A program made the position numbers and the translations under genes. Shown in pieces: positions 19,781-31,103 of a stretch of DNA of 59,103 nucleotides. Source of the DNA: an uncultured Pelagibacteraceae bacterium. Its GTDB lineage: Bacteria > Pseudomonadota > Alphaproteobacteria > Pelagibacterales > Pelagibacteraceae. A model generated the notes under the pieces. That model worked only from the letters and a program-made list of their open reading frames with translations, made no database searches and was not told where the DNA came from. The stretch spans positions 1-59,103 of the forward strand of contig CACLST010000004.1 of NCBI GenBank assembly GCA_902609675.1. Direction: 5' to 3'. Each line of letters begins with the position of its first letter. Position 1 is the stretch's first letter.

Positions 19781-20704
19781 TTAGTAAGCAAACTTGAAGT
19801 TGATTTCATTACCATTGTGGTCATTATTAGCTGTTCCACCGATGTTATCACCTTGTGCAGATGAAGCAGAGATAGTTAAACCACCACTTGTGTAAGATAT
19901 ACTTACTGAGTTAAAGTCTTGGTCTGAAGCTGAAGACTCTAAATCAACAGTAGATGTGTTTACTGATACTGATAAGTCATCCGTCAGAGCGTAAGAAATA
20001 CCAATCATAGTTGCATCTCTGTCAGTGTTTGCAGTTCCACCATCAGTTTCGTTGATTTGGTAACCAACTGAGAAACCATCCATAGTGTATACAGCACCAA
20101 ACATTGAGTTATCAAATTTGTTAGCTGCATTGTTATTTTCACCCATAGCTGCGTAAAGGCTTAAGCCGTCTACTCCAGTGTATAAAAGACCATACTCTAG
20201 TGAACTTTCAACTCTTGTTGCGCCAGCTGAAGGAGCATAAGAAGCTTTAAGTGCTAATCCATCCATAACTGTGTAGTCATAAACGAATACATTACCTGAA
20301 CCAGAAGCATTAGCCATTGCAGTTGCAGTTGCACCTGTAGCAGTTCCCCAAGACTCTTCGTTTGCATTAGGAGTAATATCATCCCATGCAGAGATTGGAC
20401 CTGAGTTATCCATACCAGCAAAAGTTAAAGTACCCATGTCAGTTGTTAAACCAACTGCTTTTGCACCTGTAGCACCGTTATCGATTTCGTAGTAGTAAGA
20501 AACAGACATACCATTATCCATTTCACCACTTGTTGAGAATGTAACTGAATCTCCCATTCCCCAACTGTTACCTTGGTCACCTGTACCATGGCCAGTGTAT
20601 GACACAGAAGTTCCACCTGATATTGAAAAATCAGCTGCTTGAGCTGAAGTTGCAACTAAGGCAGTACCTAATGCTGTCAAACCTATTTTTTTTAGATTGT
20701 TCAT
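19781..20704 (-). CDS. Outer membrane porin (alphaproteobacterial general porin-like)
   Basis: Signal peptide MNNLKKIGLTALGTALVATSAQA-ADFSISGG; alternating beta-strand pattern; ends in aromatic residue (KFAY). Confidence 0.88.
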   Translation of the reverse strand: MNNLKKIGLTALGTALVATSAQAADFSISGGTSVSYTGHGTGDQGNSWGMGDSVTFSTSGEMDNGMSVSYYYEIDNGATGAKAVGLTTDMGTLTFAGMDNSGPISAWDDITPNANEESWGTATGATATAMANASGSGNVFVYDYTVMDGLALKASYAPSAGATRVESSLEYGLLYTGVDGLSLYAAMGENNNAANKFDNSMFGAVYTMDGFSVGYQINETDGGTANTDRDATMIGISYALTDDLSVSVNTSTVDLESSASDQDFNSVSISYTSGGLTISASSAQGDNIGGTANNDHNGNEINFKFAY

Positions 20705-20912
20705 ATTATTTACCTTTCGTTAATTGTTTAATATTAAACAGGGTCAGATTTACCAATAATTAAGAGGAATTTTACCTAAAAGTATGTGAAATCATGATAT
20801 TTTACAAAAGTGTTGTATTTTTACATCACAAAAAGGCTTTATTTTAGTGGATTTATTTAAAAAATTGAAAAAATTCTTTTAATTTTTCATTTTTTTAAAT
20901 TAAAACAAATTT

Positions 20913-21488
20913 GTGAATATAATTTCTTTAAATCTAAAAAAAATATTACCAAATCTCTTAATCCCTTTAATTTTGATAGCATTAAGTTCTTGTGGAACTG
21001 GTGGTGATGCCAGAAAAAATCCTCCACAACCTGAACTAAGAGTAAAAAGAAATCTAGAAGAAGGAAGAGGATTTACTATTGATAATGTGCTTAAAAATAG
21101 AAAGAAAAGGGGAGGCGATTTTGAATTCGCTAGCTCTAACGAACTTTGGAGGGCGTCTCTTGACACCATTGATTTTATGCCACTTTCATCAGTGAATTAT
21201 AGTGGTGGTATAATAATTACCGATTGGTATTCAGATGATACCAATATTGATGAGTCAATAAAAATTTCTATAAGATTTTTAACAAATGAAGTGAGAGCAG
21301 ACGCATTAAACATAAAAGTTTTTTACAAGAAATGCAATCAGGTTATGAACTGTAAAATTTCTCAAAAAAAAGGGACAATTGTTACAGAGCTAAAGAGAAA
21401 TATTCTCAACAAAGCAGCAACTTATAAAAAAGAAAAAAAAGATAAAAATTTCAAAGAGTATACGGGCAGCTTTGGTAAACAAGATTAA
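20913..21488 (+). CDS. DUF3576-like lipoprotein
   Basis: Lipobox LIALSSCG; NELWRASLDTIDFMPLSSVNYSGGIIITDWY; next to leuS as in other alphaproteobacteria; GTG start. Confidence 0.8.
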   Translation: MNIISLNLKKILPNLLIPLILIALSSCGTGGDARKNPPQPELRVKRNLEEGRGFTIDNVLKNRKKRGGDFEFASSNELWRASLDTIDFMPLSSVNYSGGIIITDWYSDDTNIDESIKISIRFLTNEVRADALNIKVFYKKCNQVMNCKISQKKGTIVTELKRNILNKAATYKKEKKDKNFKEYTGSFGKQD

Positions 21489-21511
21489 ATAAAACATACT
21501 TTTAAAAATTA

Positions 21512-24064
21512 GTGACTTCGCAAAGATATAACTTCAAAAATATAGAACTAAAATGGCAGGAAAAGTGGCAAAAATCAATGGTTTTTGCATCTAAGGTAGA
21601 TAAATCAAAAAAGAAATTTTATTGCTTAGAGATGTTTCCTTATCCATCTGGAAAAATTCACATGGGTCATGTTAGAAATTATACAATTGGGGATGTCCTA
21701 TCTAGATATAAATTTTTAAAAGGCTTTAATGTTTTACATCCAATGGGTTGGGATGCATTTGGGATGCCAGCAGAAAATGCCGCGAGAGAAAATAATTTAG
21801 ATCCAAAAGATTGGACAAATAAAAATATTTTGACAATGAAAGAACAGTTAAAAAGACTTGGTCTTTCAATTGATTGGGATAGAGAAATTTCAACATGCTC
21901 AGAAGAATATTATAAACACCAACAATTATTTTTCTTAGAGCTTTATGAAAAAGGACTAGTTTATAGAAAAGAGAATTATGTAAATTGGGATCCAATAGAT
22001 CAAACTGTTCTTGCAAATGAACAAGTCATAGATGGAAAAGGTTGGAGATCTGGAGCGGTTGTTGAAAGAAAAAAGTTAAATCAATGGTTTTTTAATATAT
22101 CTAAATTTTCCCAAGAATTACTAAGTGGATTGGAAGATCTGAAAGAATGGCCAAACAAAGTTAAAGTAATGCAAAAAAACTGGATAGGCAAATCTTTCGG
22201 TTGCGAGATTGCATTTCAAACTGAAGGAGAGCTACCAGTAAAAGAGATTAAGTGTTTTACAACAAGACCTGATACATTATTTGGATTTTCATTTTTAGCG
22301 TTATCAGTTGACCATGAAATTTCAAAATATTTTACAGAGGATAAAAAATTTCAAGCATTTAAAAAAGAATGCTCAAAAACAGGAACAACTGAAGAGGCAA
22401 TTGCTATCGGTGAAAAAATTGGTTTCAAAACTAATTTAATGGCAATAAATCCTTTAAAACCTACTCAAAAAGTGCCAGTTTTCTTCGCAAACTTTGTATT
22501 AATGGATTATGGATTTGGAGCAGTATTTGGATGTCCCGCACATGATCAAAGAGATTTTGACTTTGCAAAAAAATATAATCTTCAAATTACAACAGTAGTA
22601 GCACCAGGTGATGATAGTATTAGTTTTGAGGTCAAAGATGAAGCATACAGTGGTCCTGGAGTAATTATTAATTCAGAATTTCTTAATGGATTAAAGGTAC
22701 CAGAGGAATCAGTAATTAAAACAATAGATATTTTAGAAGAAAAAAAAATTGGAAAAAAAAAAATAAATTTTAGATTAAAAGATTGGGGTGTTTCAAGACA
22801 AAGATACTGGGGTTGTCCTATACCAATAGCGTATGATGAGAATGGTAACGTGAAGACAATTCCTAAGAAAGATCTACCTGTAAAATTACCAGAAAATGTT
22901 GATCTTAATTCAAAAGGAAATCCATTGGATTTTAAGAATGATTGGAAGAATATTACGATAGATGGTAAAAATTATAAAAGAGAAACTGACACGCTAGATA
23001 CTTTTGTTTGTTCATCTTGGTACTATCTAAGGTTCTGCTCTCCTAAAGAAAATAATTATGGATTTACTAAAGAAGATATTGATTACTGGATGCCTGTTGA
23101 TCAATATATTGGGGGGGTAGAACACGCAATTCTGCATCTTCTTTATTCACGTTTTTTTATGAAAGCTATCGGATATAAAAACAAAGATTTTAATTTTAAA
23201 GAACCATTTAAAGGATTATTTACTCAAGGTATGGTATGTCATGAAACCTATAAAGATAAAAATGGAAAATGGCTCAGTCCTGATGAAATAGAGTTAATAG
23301 GAAATCAATATCAAAAAAAAGGAGATCCAAAAAATAAGATAAAAGTTGGCCCATCAGAGTCAATGTCTAAATCGAAAAAAAATGTAATCGATCCAGAATA
23401 TATAATGAATAACTATGGTGCAGATGCTGTAAGATTATTTATTTTATCTGATAGCCCACCAGAGAAAGATGTCCAATGGTCTGATCAGGGAATGGTTGCT
23501 TCTTACAAGTTTTTACAAAAATTATGGATGCTTCATAATAAAATTAAAATTAAAATAGAAAATAATTTAGATATTGTAAATGATGATAATGAAGTAGAAA
23601 AATTTACAAATCAAATGATTAATAAAATAACTAATAATCTTGAAAATTTTAGTTATAATGTAATTATTGCAAATATTTATGAAACTTACAATTTTTTTAA
23701 CAAGCAAATTGCAAAGAAAATTAATAGTAAGAGTTTAAAAGAAAATTATATCAAGATATTAATTCTATTAACTCCAGCGATACCACACTTTACTTCTGAA
23801 TGCATAGAGGATCTAAATATTTTAGGTAGCTTAGAATGGCCTGAAACAAATTCCAAATTTTTGAATGAAGATAAAATTGATTATGTTGTACAGATAAATG
23901 GAAAAAAAAGGGCAATTTTAAACGAAAATAGAGATATAGATAAAGAAAGTCTATTAGATAAGATAAAAACTAATAAAATGTCTGAAAAATATTTAAAAGA
24001 TAAAACCATTAATAAAGTAATATTCATAAAGAACAGATTGATCAACTTGCTATTAAATGAATAA
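21512..24064 (+). CDS. leuS: Leucyl-tRNA synthetase
   Basis: [44 protein letters not shown] motifs. Confidence 0.98.
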   Translation: MTSQRYNFKNIELKWQEKWQKSMVFASKVDKSKKKFYCLEMFPYPSGKIHMGHVRNYTIGDVLSRYKFLKGFNVLHPMGWDAFGMPAENAARENNLDPKDWTNKNILTMKEQLKRLGLSIDWDREISTCSEEYYKHQQLFFLELYEKGLVYRKENYVNWDPIDQTVLANEQVIDGKGWRSGAVVERKKLNQWFFNISKFSQELLSGLEDLKEWPNKVKVMQKNWIGKSFGCEIAFQTEGELPVKEIKCFTTRPDTLFGFSFLALSVDHEISKYFTEDKKFQAFKKECSKTGTTEEAIAIGEKIGFKTNLMAINPLKPTQKVPVFFANFVLMDYGFGAVFGCPAHDQRDFDFAKKYNLQITTVVAPGDDSISFEVKDEAYSGPGVIINSEFLNGLKVPEESVIKTIDILEEKKIGKKKINFRLKDWGVSRQRYWGCPIPIAYDENGNVKTIPKKDLPVKLPENVDLNSKGNPLDFKNDWKNITIDGKNYKRETDTLDTFVCSSWYYLRFCSPKENNYGFTKEDIDYWMPVDQYIGGVEHAILHLLYSRFFMKAIGYKNKDFNFKEPFKGLFTQGMVCHETYKDKNGKWLSPDEIELIGNQYQKKGDPKNKIKVGPSESMSKSKKNVIDPEYIMNNYGADAVRLFILSDSPPEKDVQWSDQGMVASYKFLQKLWMLHNKIKIKIENNLDIVNDDNEVEKFTNQMINKITNNLENFSYNVIIANIYETYNFFNKQIAKKINSKSLKENYIKILILLTPAIPHFTSECIEDLNILGSLEWPETNSKFLNEDKIDYVVQINGKKRAILNENRDIDKESLLDKIKTNKMSEKYLKDKTINKVIFIKNRLINLLLNE

Positions 24065-24533
24065 ATTATTAAATAAATATAAATTTTTCTTTCTCATTTT
24101 TTTTATAGGTGCTTGCTCATATAAGCCAATTTATTCTGGAAAGAACTATAGTTTTAGTATTGGTGAAATTATTTTTACAGGAGATAGAGTTATAAATAAT
24201 ATGATTCAAAGTAATCTCAGTTTATTAAAAGAAAAGGACGATAAAAGTAAGATAGTTTACAATCTTCAAATTGAAACTTCTAAAACTAAATCAATTGTTT
24301 CAAACAATGCTAAAGGAGACCCTCTTAAATTCGAGATAATTATAAAAACTAATTACAAAATTTTAAAAAATGACAAATTATTATTAACAAAACAAATAGA
24401 AAAAAACAATATATACAATAATGATGATGACATGTTTAAACTACAACAAAATGAAGAAATTATATTTGAAAATATATCAGAAAAAATTAGTGAAACTATA
24501 ATTTCATCAATTATAAACTTAGATGATAATTAA
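24057..24533 (+). CDS. lptE: LPS assembly lipoprotein LptE-like
   Basis: Lipobox [12 protein letters not shown]; position between leuS and holA. Confidence 0.82.
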   Translation: MNKLLNKYKFFFLIFFIGACSYKPIYSGKNYSFSIGEIIFTGDRVINNMIQSNLSLLKEKDDKSKIVYNLQIETSKTKSIVSNNAKGDPLKFEIIIKTNYKILKNDKLLLTKQIEKNNIYNNDDDMFKLQQNEEIIFENISEKISETIISSIINLDDN

Positions 24534-25500
24534 AAGTTTCGAATTAGAAAAATTAAAGTCCAATAAATCTAATTTACATTTAATTTATGGAAATAATGAA
24601 GGTATTAAAGAAGATATAATTAATAATATTTATTTAAAAGATTTTAATGGTGAAATACTTAAATATGATGAACAAGAAATCATAAATAATAAAGATAATT
24701 TTTTCTCTAACATATTTACTAATTCTCTTTTTGAGATAAATAAATTGATTATTATTTCAAGAGGATCAGATAAGTTAACTAGTTTTTTAATTGAAATTTT
24801 AGAAAAAGAGATAGCTGATGTTAAAATTATAATTAAATGTTCAAATCTCGAAAAGAAATCAAAATTAAGAAGCTTATTTGAGAAAGAAAAAACAGTTATT
24901 TGTACACCTGTTTATGAAGATGATATTCGATCTTTAAATTCTGTTATTCAAAACTTTTTGAGAGAGGGCAAATTTAACTTATCACAAGAAATAAAAAATA
25001 TACTTATAGAAAGATCAAAAGGAGATAGAATAAATTTAAAGAACGAACTATCAAAGTTGAAAAATCTTGCAGTTAGCAGGAAAACGCTGAGCACAGAGGA
25101 TGTTCTTAAACTTTCAAATCTTGCAGAAAATTATAGCGTATTTGAGTTATCAGATAATTATCTAGCTAAAAATTCAAAGAAAGTTTCTAATATTCTAAAT
25201 GAAAATAACTATTCATCAGAAGACTGCATTTTAATTATAAGAACAATACTTAATAAATCTAAAAGACTTTTAAAAATTAGAAATGAAGTCGATAATAATA
25301 TAAATATTGATCAAGTGATATCTAACTTTAAACCTCCTATATTTTGGAAAGAAAAAGATATATTGAAAAAACAAGCTCAATCATGGTCAACTGATGAGGT
25401 AAAAGAAATGATTTACAAAGTTAATGATTTAGAGGCATCAGTAAAGAAAAATTCAGCAAATTCAATGCTTTTTGTGTCAAATTTTGTAAGTAATTACTAG
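24523..25500 (+). CDS. holA: DNA polymerase III subunit delta
   Basis: HLIYGNNEGIKEDII; size and leuS-lptE-holA order. Confidence 0.85.
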   Translation: MIIKSFELEKLKSNKSNLHLIYGNNEGIKEDIINNIYLKDFNGEILKYDEQEIINNKDNFFSNIFTNSLFEINKLIIISRGSDKLTSFLIEILEKEIADVKIIIKCSNLEKKSKLRSLFEKEKTVICTPVYEDDIRSLNSVIQNFLREGKFNLSQEIKNILIERSKGDRINLKNELSKLKNLAVSRKTLSTEDVLKLSNLAENYSVFELSDNYLAKNSKKVSNILNENNYSSEDCILIIRTILNKSKRLLKIRNEVDNNINIDQVISNFKPPIFWKEKDILKKQAQSWSTDEVKEMIYKVNDLEASVKKNSANSMLFVSNFVSNY

Positions 25501-26348
25501 TAATTTGCTTTAATAATCTCTACAAGCCTATCTAATTGGTCGGTACCCTTGTACTCTAGGATAATAGTACCGGAGTTATTTCTTTTATTTTTAACAAAAA
25601 CTCTCATTCCAATTTTATCTGTTAACTCCTCTTCAAGACTTACAATATTTGGATCTTTTTTCTTTAAGGAACTACTTGAATTAGATTTCAACATACGTAC
25701 TAAACTTTCAGCTTGTCTTACTGATAATTTTTTCGAGATTATTTTCTTAGCTAAAAGAATTGCATTTTCTAATCCAACTAGAATTTTTGCATGACCTTGT
25801 GATAATTTTTCTTCGATTATTAAATCTATTATTTCTTTTGGCAAAGATAAAAGCCTTAAACAATTTGATATATGAGCTCTACTTTTACCAATAAATTTAG
25901 ATACTTTATCTTGATCATAACCAAACTCATCGATTAATCTTTTATAACCCTCTGCCTCCTCTATTGGATTTAAGTCCTTTCTTTGTACATTTTCTACAAT
26001 AGCGAATTCTAGAGATTTAAGATTATCTACATTTATAACAACTACTGGTACTTCATGAAGACCTGCGTATTGTGCTGCTTGCCATCTTCTTTCTCCAGCT
26101 ATTATTTCAAATTTATCTTCTTCCTCAGAAAATGGTCTTACAATGATAGGTTGGATAATGCCTCGCTCTCTTATAGAGTTTGTTAATTCCTCTAGACTAA
26201 TCTCATCAAATTTTTTTCTAGGCTGATACTTATTTCTAACTAGTGAACTTATTGAGATATTTTTTTTGTCATCAATTTTTTCACTATCACCTATTAAGGA
26301 AGATAATCCTCTTCCAAGTCCTTTTTTTGATTTAAACGGATTAATCAT
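25497..26348 (-). CDS. parB: Chromosome partitioning protein ParB
   Basis: KKGLGRGLSSLIGD, NKYQPRKKFDE, IAGERRWQAAQYAGLHEVPVVV motifs. Confidence 0.97.
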   Translation of the reverse strand: MINPFKSKKGLGRGLSSLIGDSEKIDDKKNISISSLVRNKYQPRKKFDEISLEELTNSIRERGIIQPIIVRPFSEEEDKFEIIAGERRWQAAQYAGLHEVPVVVINVDNLKSLEFAIVENVQRKDLNPIEEAEGYKRLIDEFGYDQDKVSKFIGKSRAHISNCLRLLSLPKEIIDLIIEEKLSQGHAKILVGLENAILLAKKIISKKLSVRQAESLVRMLKSNSSSSLKKKDPNIVSLEEELTDKIGMRVFVKNKRNNSGTIILEYKGTDQLDRLVEIIKANY

Positions 26349-27145
26349 GCTGCACTCTCCACTGGTTTATCTTGGTTTAAAAATTCTTCTGTAAAACTGA
26401 AATATGCTCTACTTCCTGGACAAGTCTTGTCGTATATAAGAACAGGAACACCGTGTGAGGGTGCCTCTGATAGTCTGACATTTCTTGGTACAGCTGTGGT
26501 ATAAACTTTATCCTTAAAATAGTTCCTTGCCTCTGTTTCTACCTCACCTGATAATTTATTTCTCTTGTCATACATTGTTAGAAGTATTCCTCTTATATCT
26601 AAATTTGGATTTAGGTTGGACTTTATTCTTTCAATTGTTTTCATAAGCTGTGTGAGTCCTTCCAGAGCAAAGAATTCTGTCTGAAGAGGTACGACAAGAG
26701 CATCAGAAGCTACCAAGGCCATGATTGTTAGGAGGCTTAAGGATGGTGGACAGTCAATTATGATATAGTCATAAGATGGCTCAGAATTGTTTAAAATAAG
26801 GGTTAATTCATCTTTCAATTTAAAGGCTCTCCGGCTGTCTCCGGCTGTCTCCACTTCTAGCCCCGACAAATCAACATTTGATGATATTAAATCTAAATTT
26901 TCAAAGCTTGTAGGCTGGATTACTTCAGAAATTTTTTTATTTCCATTTAATACATTGTAAATTGTTTGATCAGAACTTGTTGCGTTAGATAATCCAAGTC
27001 CCGTTGTAGCATTACCTTGTGGATCAAGATCAATTACAAGAATTTTTTTTCCTTTCATGGTTAGACCAGCCGCAAGATTGATGACGGTTGTGGTCTTTCC
27101 TACTCCACCTTTTTGATTTATGACTGAAATAATTTTTTTATTCAT
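26345..27145 (-). CDS. parA: Chromosome partitioning ATPase ParA
   Basis: VINQKGGVGKTTTVINLA, LVIDLDPQGNATTGLG. Confidence 0.97.
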   Translation of the reverse strand: MNKKIISVINQKGGVGKTTTVINLAAGLTMKGKKILVIDLDPQGNATTGLGLSNATSSDQTIYNVLNGNKKISEVIQPTSFENLDLISSNVDLSGLEVETAGDSRRAFKLKDELTLILNNSEPSYDYIIIDCPPSLSLLTIMALVASDALVVPLQTEFFALEGLTQLMKTIERIKSNLNPNLDIRGILLTMYDKRNKLSGEVETEARNYFKDKVYTTAVPRNVRLSEAPSHGVPVLIYDKTCPGSRAYFSFTEEFLNQDKPVESAA

Positions 27146-27782
27146 ATTTTTTTTCTAAATTAGAAATTTTTACTACTGATGACTCATCACTTGTAAGACT
27201 TTTCATTTCCTCTATATCAAATTTCCATTTTGTAGAGACTTCTTTTAAAATTTTTTTTCCACTCTTTCCTAAATACATGACTATGTATTTAAAATTTTTA
27301 AAATTTTTTGTTGCTATATCAAAAATCACAGGTAAAGGTTTGAATGCTCTACAAATTATTACATCTGTAACTAAATTTTTCTCTTCAAATATATTTTTTT
27401 GGTAAACTTTTGCTTCCAATTTAAACTTTTCTACCATCTCCTTTAAAAAATTGCTCTTATGATGGCTCTTCTCATAAAAAATTAGCTTAAAACCTTGCTT
27501 TTTAGATTTCATCAAAATACCCAAAACTATACTAGGAAGCCCTGCACCTGAGCCGAGATCAGTACATACCTTGATGTCGTTTTTATCAATAAATTCAATG
27601 GTTTGAGCACTATCATAAATATGCCTTGTATTTATTGAATTTTCTGTATTTGAACTTATCAAATTTATTTTCTTGTTTGTTCTCAATATTGACTGAGAAT
27701 ATTCTCCTAACTCCTTAAGTGTTTCACGTGAAACATTTGGGATATAAATTTTATTAGTTTTTATTATTTTCGAATCAATCAA
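27138..27782 (-). CDS. rsmG: 16S rRNA (guanine(527)-N(7))-methyltransferase
   Basis: [26 protein letters not shown]-terminus; between parA and mnmG. Confidence 0.93.
   Translation of the reverse strand: MIDSKIIKTNKIYIPNVSRETLKELGEYSQSILRTNKKINLISSNTENSINTRHIYDSAQTIEFIDKNDIKVCTDLGSGAGLPSIVLGILMKSKKQGFKLIFYEKSHHKSNFLKEMVEKFKLEAKVYQKNIFEEKNLVTDVIICRAFKPLPVIFDIATKNFKNFKYIVMYLGKSGKKILKEVSTKWKFDIEEMKSLTSDESSVVKISNLEKKYE
27720..27735. promoter_or_regulatory. parS centromere site (perfect TGTTTCACGTGAAACA)
   Basis: Exact 16-bp palindrome in the 5' coding region of rsmG, encoding NVSRET. Confidence 0.95.
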
Positions 27783-29650
27783 GCTATATGCTTAATAGAC
27801 TTTCTTTTAACATGAGACAACAAAATATATACTGCTGCTGGAGTAATTCCATCTATTCTAAGTGCCTGGCCAAGTGTTTTTGGCTTTATTTCCTTAAATT
27901 TTGACTTAACTTCATTTGATAATCCAGAAAATTGATCATAATCTAGATTTTCAGGGATTTTAAGACTTTCATCCCTTTTGAATGCTAAAATATCTGCATT
28001 TTGTTTCTTTAAATAACCTTTATAGTGAGCATTTATCTCAATTTGTTCATCAATTTCACGTGAAACATATTCAATTTCTGGCCAAATATCCCTAATTTTA
28101 CTCATATTTACTGACCTTTGCCTTAATATTTCTATTGCATTTCTTTTAACGCCGTCTTTTGCAATATTTATTCCAAATTTAGATGCTTTTGATGGGGAAA
28201 TTAGAGAATTTTCCATCTTTTTAAGACTTTTTTCCAATTTTAAAGCTTTCTCTTTAAATATAATTTTCCTTTCATCCAATATTAAACCAATATCAATTCC
28301 TTTTTGGGTAAGTCGAATATCTGCATTATCAGATCTCAAAGATAATCTGTATTCTGCCCTTGAAGTGAACATTCTATAGGGTTCTGCAACTCCTTTTGTA
28401 ACTAAATCATCGATCATAACACCTATGTATGCCTCAGATCTATCAAGTATAAAAGGTTCTTTACCTTTAATAGAGAGAGCAGCATTTATTCCAGCTATCA
28501 ATCCTTGTGCTGCAGCTTCTTCATAGCCTGTCGTTCCATTTATTTGTCCTGCAAGGTAAAGATTTTTAATTTTTTTGGTCTCTAAAGTAAGGAATAACTC
28601 GCGTGGATCCACAAAATCGTATTCTATGGCATATCCAGGCCTTAAAATCTTAACATTTTCTAAACCATTGATATTATTACATATTTCTTGCTGTATTTCA
28701 GCAGGAAGAGAAGTTGAAATTCCATTAGGGTAAATTGTATTATCATTTAGACCTTCTGGCTCTAAAAATATTTGATGCTTTTGCTTATCTGCAAACTTTA
28801 CAATTTTATCTTCTATTGATGGACAGTACCTAGGACCAACTCCTTGGATACTTCCTGAGTACATAGCACTACTTTTTATATTTTTAGAAATGATCTTATG
28901 CACTGCTTGATTGGTATAAGTCATCCTACATGAAATTTGTCTATTGATATTTTTTTTTGTAAGGAAAGAAAAAAAATATGGATCTTCATCTGCATGCTGC
29001 TCTTCAAGTTTTTCGAAATTAATTGTCGTTGCATCAAGTCTTGGAGGTGTACCTGTTTTTAATCTTCCAATTTTAAAATCGTATTTTTCTAATTGTTCAC
29101 TTAAACCTGTTGAAGGTTTTTCATTAAATCTTCCTGCAGGTGTTTTTTCTTCACCAATGTGAATTAAACCATTTAAAAAAGTTCCAGTTGTAAGGATTAC
29201 TTTAGATGATAGTACTTTTTTACCTTTTTGTGTAATAAAACCAATTATATTGTTTTTTTTAAAAATAAACTCTATTACAGGATCAGAAAAAATGCATAAA
29301 TTACAGTAATTTACAAGTTTTTCTTGCATATATTTCTTATATAATGATCTATCACTTTGAGTTCTTGGCCCACGCACTGCAGGGCCTCTGCTTCTATTCA
29401 ATAATCGAAATTGTATTCCTGATTTATCTGCAACTTCGCCCATTACACCATCTAACGCATCTATCTCTCTAACAAGGTGACCTTTGCCTAATCCTCCTAT
29501 AGCTGGATTACAAGACATCTCGCCGATAGTATCAAATTTATGTGTAAATAAGGCTGTATTTACTCCTAATCTAGCAGATGCTGCAGCTGCTTCACAACCA
29601 GCATGACCTCCACCAATTACAACTACATCAAATGACATCTCGTTTTTCAT
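27779..29650 (-). CDS. mnmG: tRNA uridine-5-carboxymethylaminomethyl modification enzyme MnmG (GidA)
   Basis: [43 protein letters not shown]. Confidence 0.98.
   Translation of the reverse strand: MKNEMSFDVVVIGGGHAGCEAAAASARLGVNTALFTHKFDTIGEMSCNPAIGGLGKGHLVREIDALDGVMGEVADKSGIQFRLLNRSRGPAVRGPRTQSDRSLYKKYMQEKLVNYCNLCIFSDPVIEFIFKKNNIIGFITQKGKKVLSSKVILTTGTFLNGLIHIGEEKTPAGRFNEKPSTGLSEQLEKYDFKIGRLKTGTPPRLDATTINFEKLEEQHADEDPYFFSFLTKKNINRQISCRMTYTNQAVHKIISKNIKSSAMYSGSIQGVGPRYCPSIEDKIVKFADKQKHQIFLEPEGLNDNTIYPNGISTSLPAEIQQEICNNINGLENVKILRPGYAIEYDFVDPRELFLTLETKKIKNLYLAGQINGTTGYEEAAAQGLIAGINAALSIKGKEPFILDRSEAYIGVMIDDLVTKGVAEPYRMFTSRAEYRLSLRSDNADIRLTQKGIDIGLILDERKIIFKEKALKLEKSLKKMENSLISPSKASKFGINIAKDGVKRNAIEILRQRSVNMSKIRDIWPEIEYVSREIDEQIEINAHYKGYLKKQNADILAFKRDESLKIPENLDYDQFSGLSNEVKSKFKEIKPKTLGQALRIDGITPAAVYILLSHVKRKSIKHIA
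28052..28067. promoter_or_regulatory. parS-like site (AATTTCACGTGAAACA, 14/16 to consensus)
   Basis: Near-palindrome inside mnmG encoding YVSREI. Confidence 0.75.
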
Positions 29651-29726
29651 AGATGTAATTTATTAATGATATTAGATTTTACAAGAAAACACTTAAAGTT
29701 GATTAAAAAGTAAGTAAATTCAACAC

Positions 29727-31058
29727 TTATTTGCCTATACAAAAATCACTAAAAATGGATCCTAAAATTTCCTCAACATCTACTTTTCCGACAATCATGC
29801 CTAGATGTCTAGTTGCCAATCTTAAATCCTCTGCAGCTTTATCAAAGTCTTCTTGGGAATTTTTATCTTCAAAATTTTTTAAATTTTGAACGCAAGCTTC
29901 TAAACTTTGTCTATGTCTTTCTCTAGTAATTAAAGTTTCGTTTGAACTATCAAATTTATTTTTTAATCTACCTTTAATTCTGTTTATTAACTCTTCTAAG
30001 TTTGTTTCATTTTTAATTGATAAAAAAATTGGATTAAATTTTTCTATTTGTTGATTGATATTTTTAAAACCGAGATCTATTTTGTTAATAACAATTATTG
30101 ATTTTTCATTCATCAAATCGTTTAAAAAACCAGTAAAATCAACATTTTTTGGCTCAATTACTATTATGTTAAGATCAGCGTCTTCAGCACGTTTCAGTGC
30201 TAACTTAATTCCTTTTTTTTCAATCTCGTCTTGAGACTCTCTTATCCCAGCAGTATCAGAAATCACAACTGGGTAACCATCTAGATTTAAATGAGCTTCA
30301 ATAACATCTCTAGTTGTACCTGCAATTTCTGAAACAATTGCAACTTCTCTGTTAGAAAGATAGTTTAACAAAGATGATTTGCCTGCGTTTGCTGGACCAA
30401 GAATTGCAATCTTGAAACCTTCTCTAATTCTTTCTCCAACTTTTTGATCATCTAAAATTTTTTCAACTTCTTTTCTTATTTTTTCAGAATCACATTTAAT
30501 ATTTTTAATTACATCGTCTGGAAGATCTTCCTCTGGAAAATCTATTTTTGCTTCAACATTTGATAAAATTTTTAAAAGTTTCTCTCTAATGGAATTAAAT
30601 TTTTTAGAACTTTGTCCACTCATTATTTTAATAGCTTGTTGCCTTTGAATTTCAGTTTCTGCAGAAATTAAATCTGAGATACTTTCAGCTTTAAGAAGAC
30701 TTATTTTGCCATTTTGAAAAGCAAGTTTTGTAAACTCTCCAGGTTCAGCCAAACGACAATTATCGATTTTTGATAGTTGATCAAGTATTGATCTAATCAC
30801 TGCTACGCTACCATGGACATGGATTTCTGCCATATCTTCACCTGTGTAGCTCTCTGGGCCTGGAAACCATAATAATAATCCCTCGTCTATTAACTCAGAA
30901 GTATTGATTTTATTGAATTTTTTGATAGTTGCAACTCTTGGAGAGGGTGGTTTGCTATTTGTCAAAAGCATAATAGCTTCTTTAACGTAATTACCAGAAA
31001 TTCGAATAACAGCAATACCTGATGCTCCAGGTCCTGATGAAAGAGCAAAAATATTCAT
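29727..31058 (-). CDS. mnmE: tRNA modification GTPase MnmE (TrmE)
   Basis: ILGPANAGKSSLLNYLSNREVAIVSEIAGTTRDVIE, C-terminal CIGK. Confidence 0.97.
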   Translation of the reverse strand: MNIFALSSGPGASGIAVIRISGNYVKEAIMLLTNSKPPSPRVATIKKFNKINTSELIDEGLLLWFPGPESYTGEDMAEIHVHGSVAVIRSILDQLSKIDNCRLAEPGEFTKLAFQNGKISLLKAESISDLISAETEIQRQQAIKIMSGQSSKKFNSIREKLLKILSNVEAKIDFPEEDLPDDVIKNIKCDSEKIRKEVEKILDDQKVGERIREGFKIAILGPANAGKSSLLNYLSNREVAIVSEIAGTTRDVIEAHLNLDGYPVVISDTAGIRESQDEIEKKGIKLALKRAEDADLNIIVIEPKNVDFTGFLNDLMNEKSIIVINKIDLGFKNINQQIEKFNPIFLSIKNETNLEELINRIKGRLKNKFDSSNETLITRERHRQSLEACVQNLKNFEDKNSQEDFDKAAEDLRLATRHLGMIVGKVDVEEILGSIFSDFCIGK

Positions 31059-31103
31059 GTTATTATTATAGTTTTTAAAATTAATAATTATATAATTTTC
31101 TCC

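Noticed and set aside
20446-20655. 69-aa reverse-strand ORF within the porin gene
   Set aside because: Out-of-frame reading within a confidently assigned porin.
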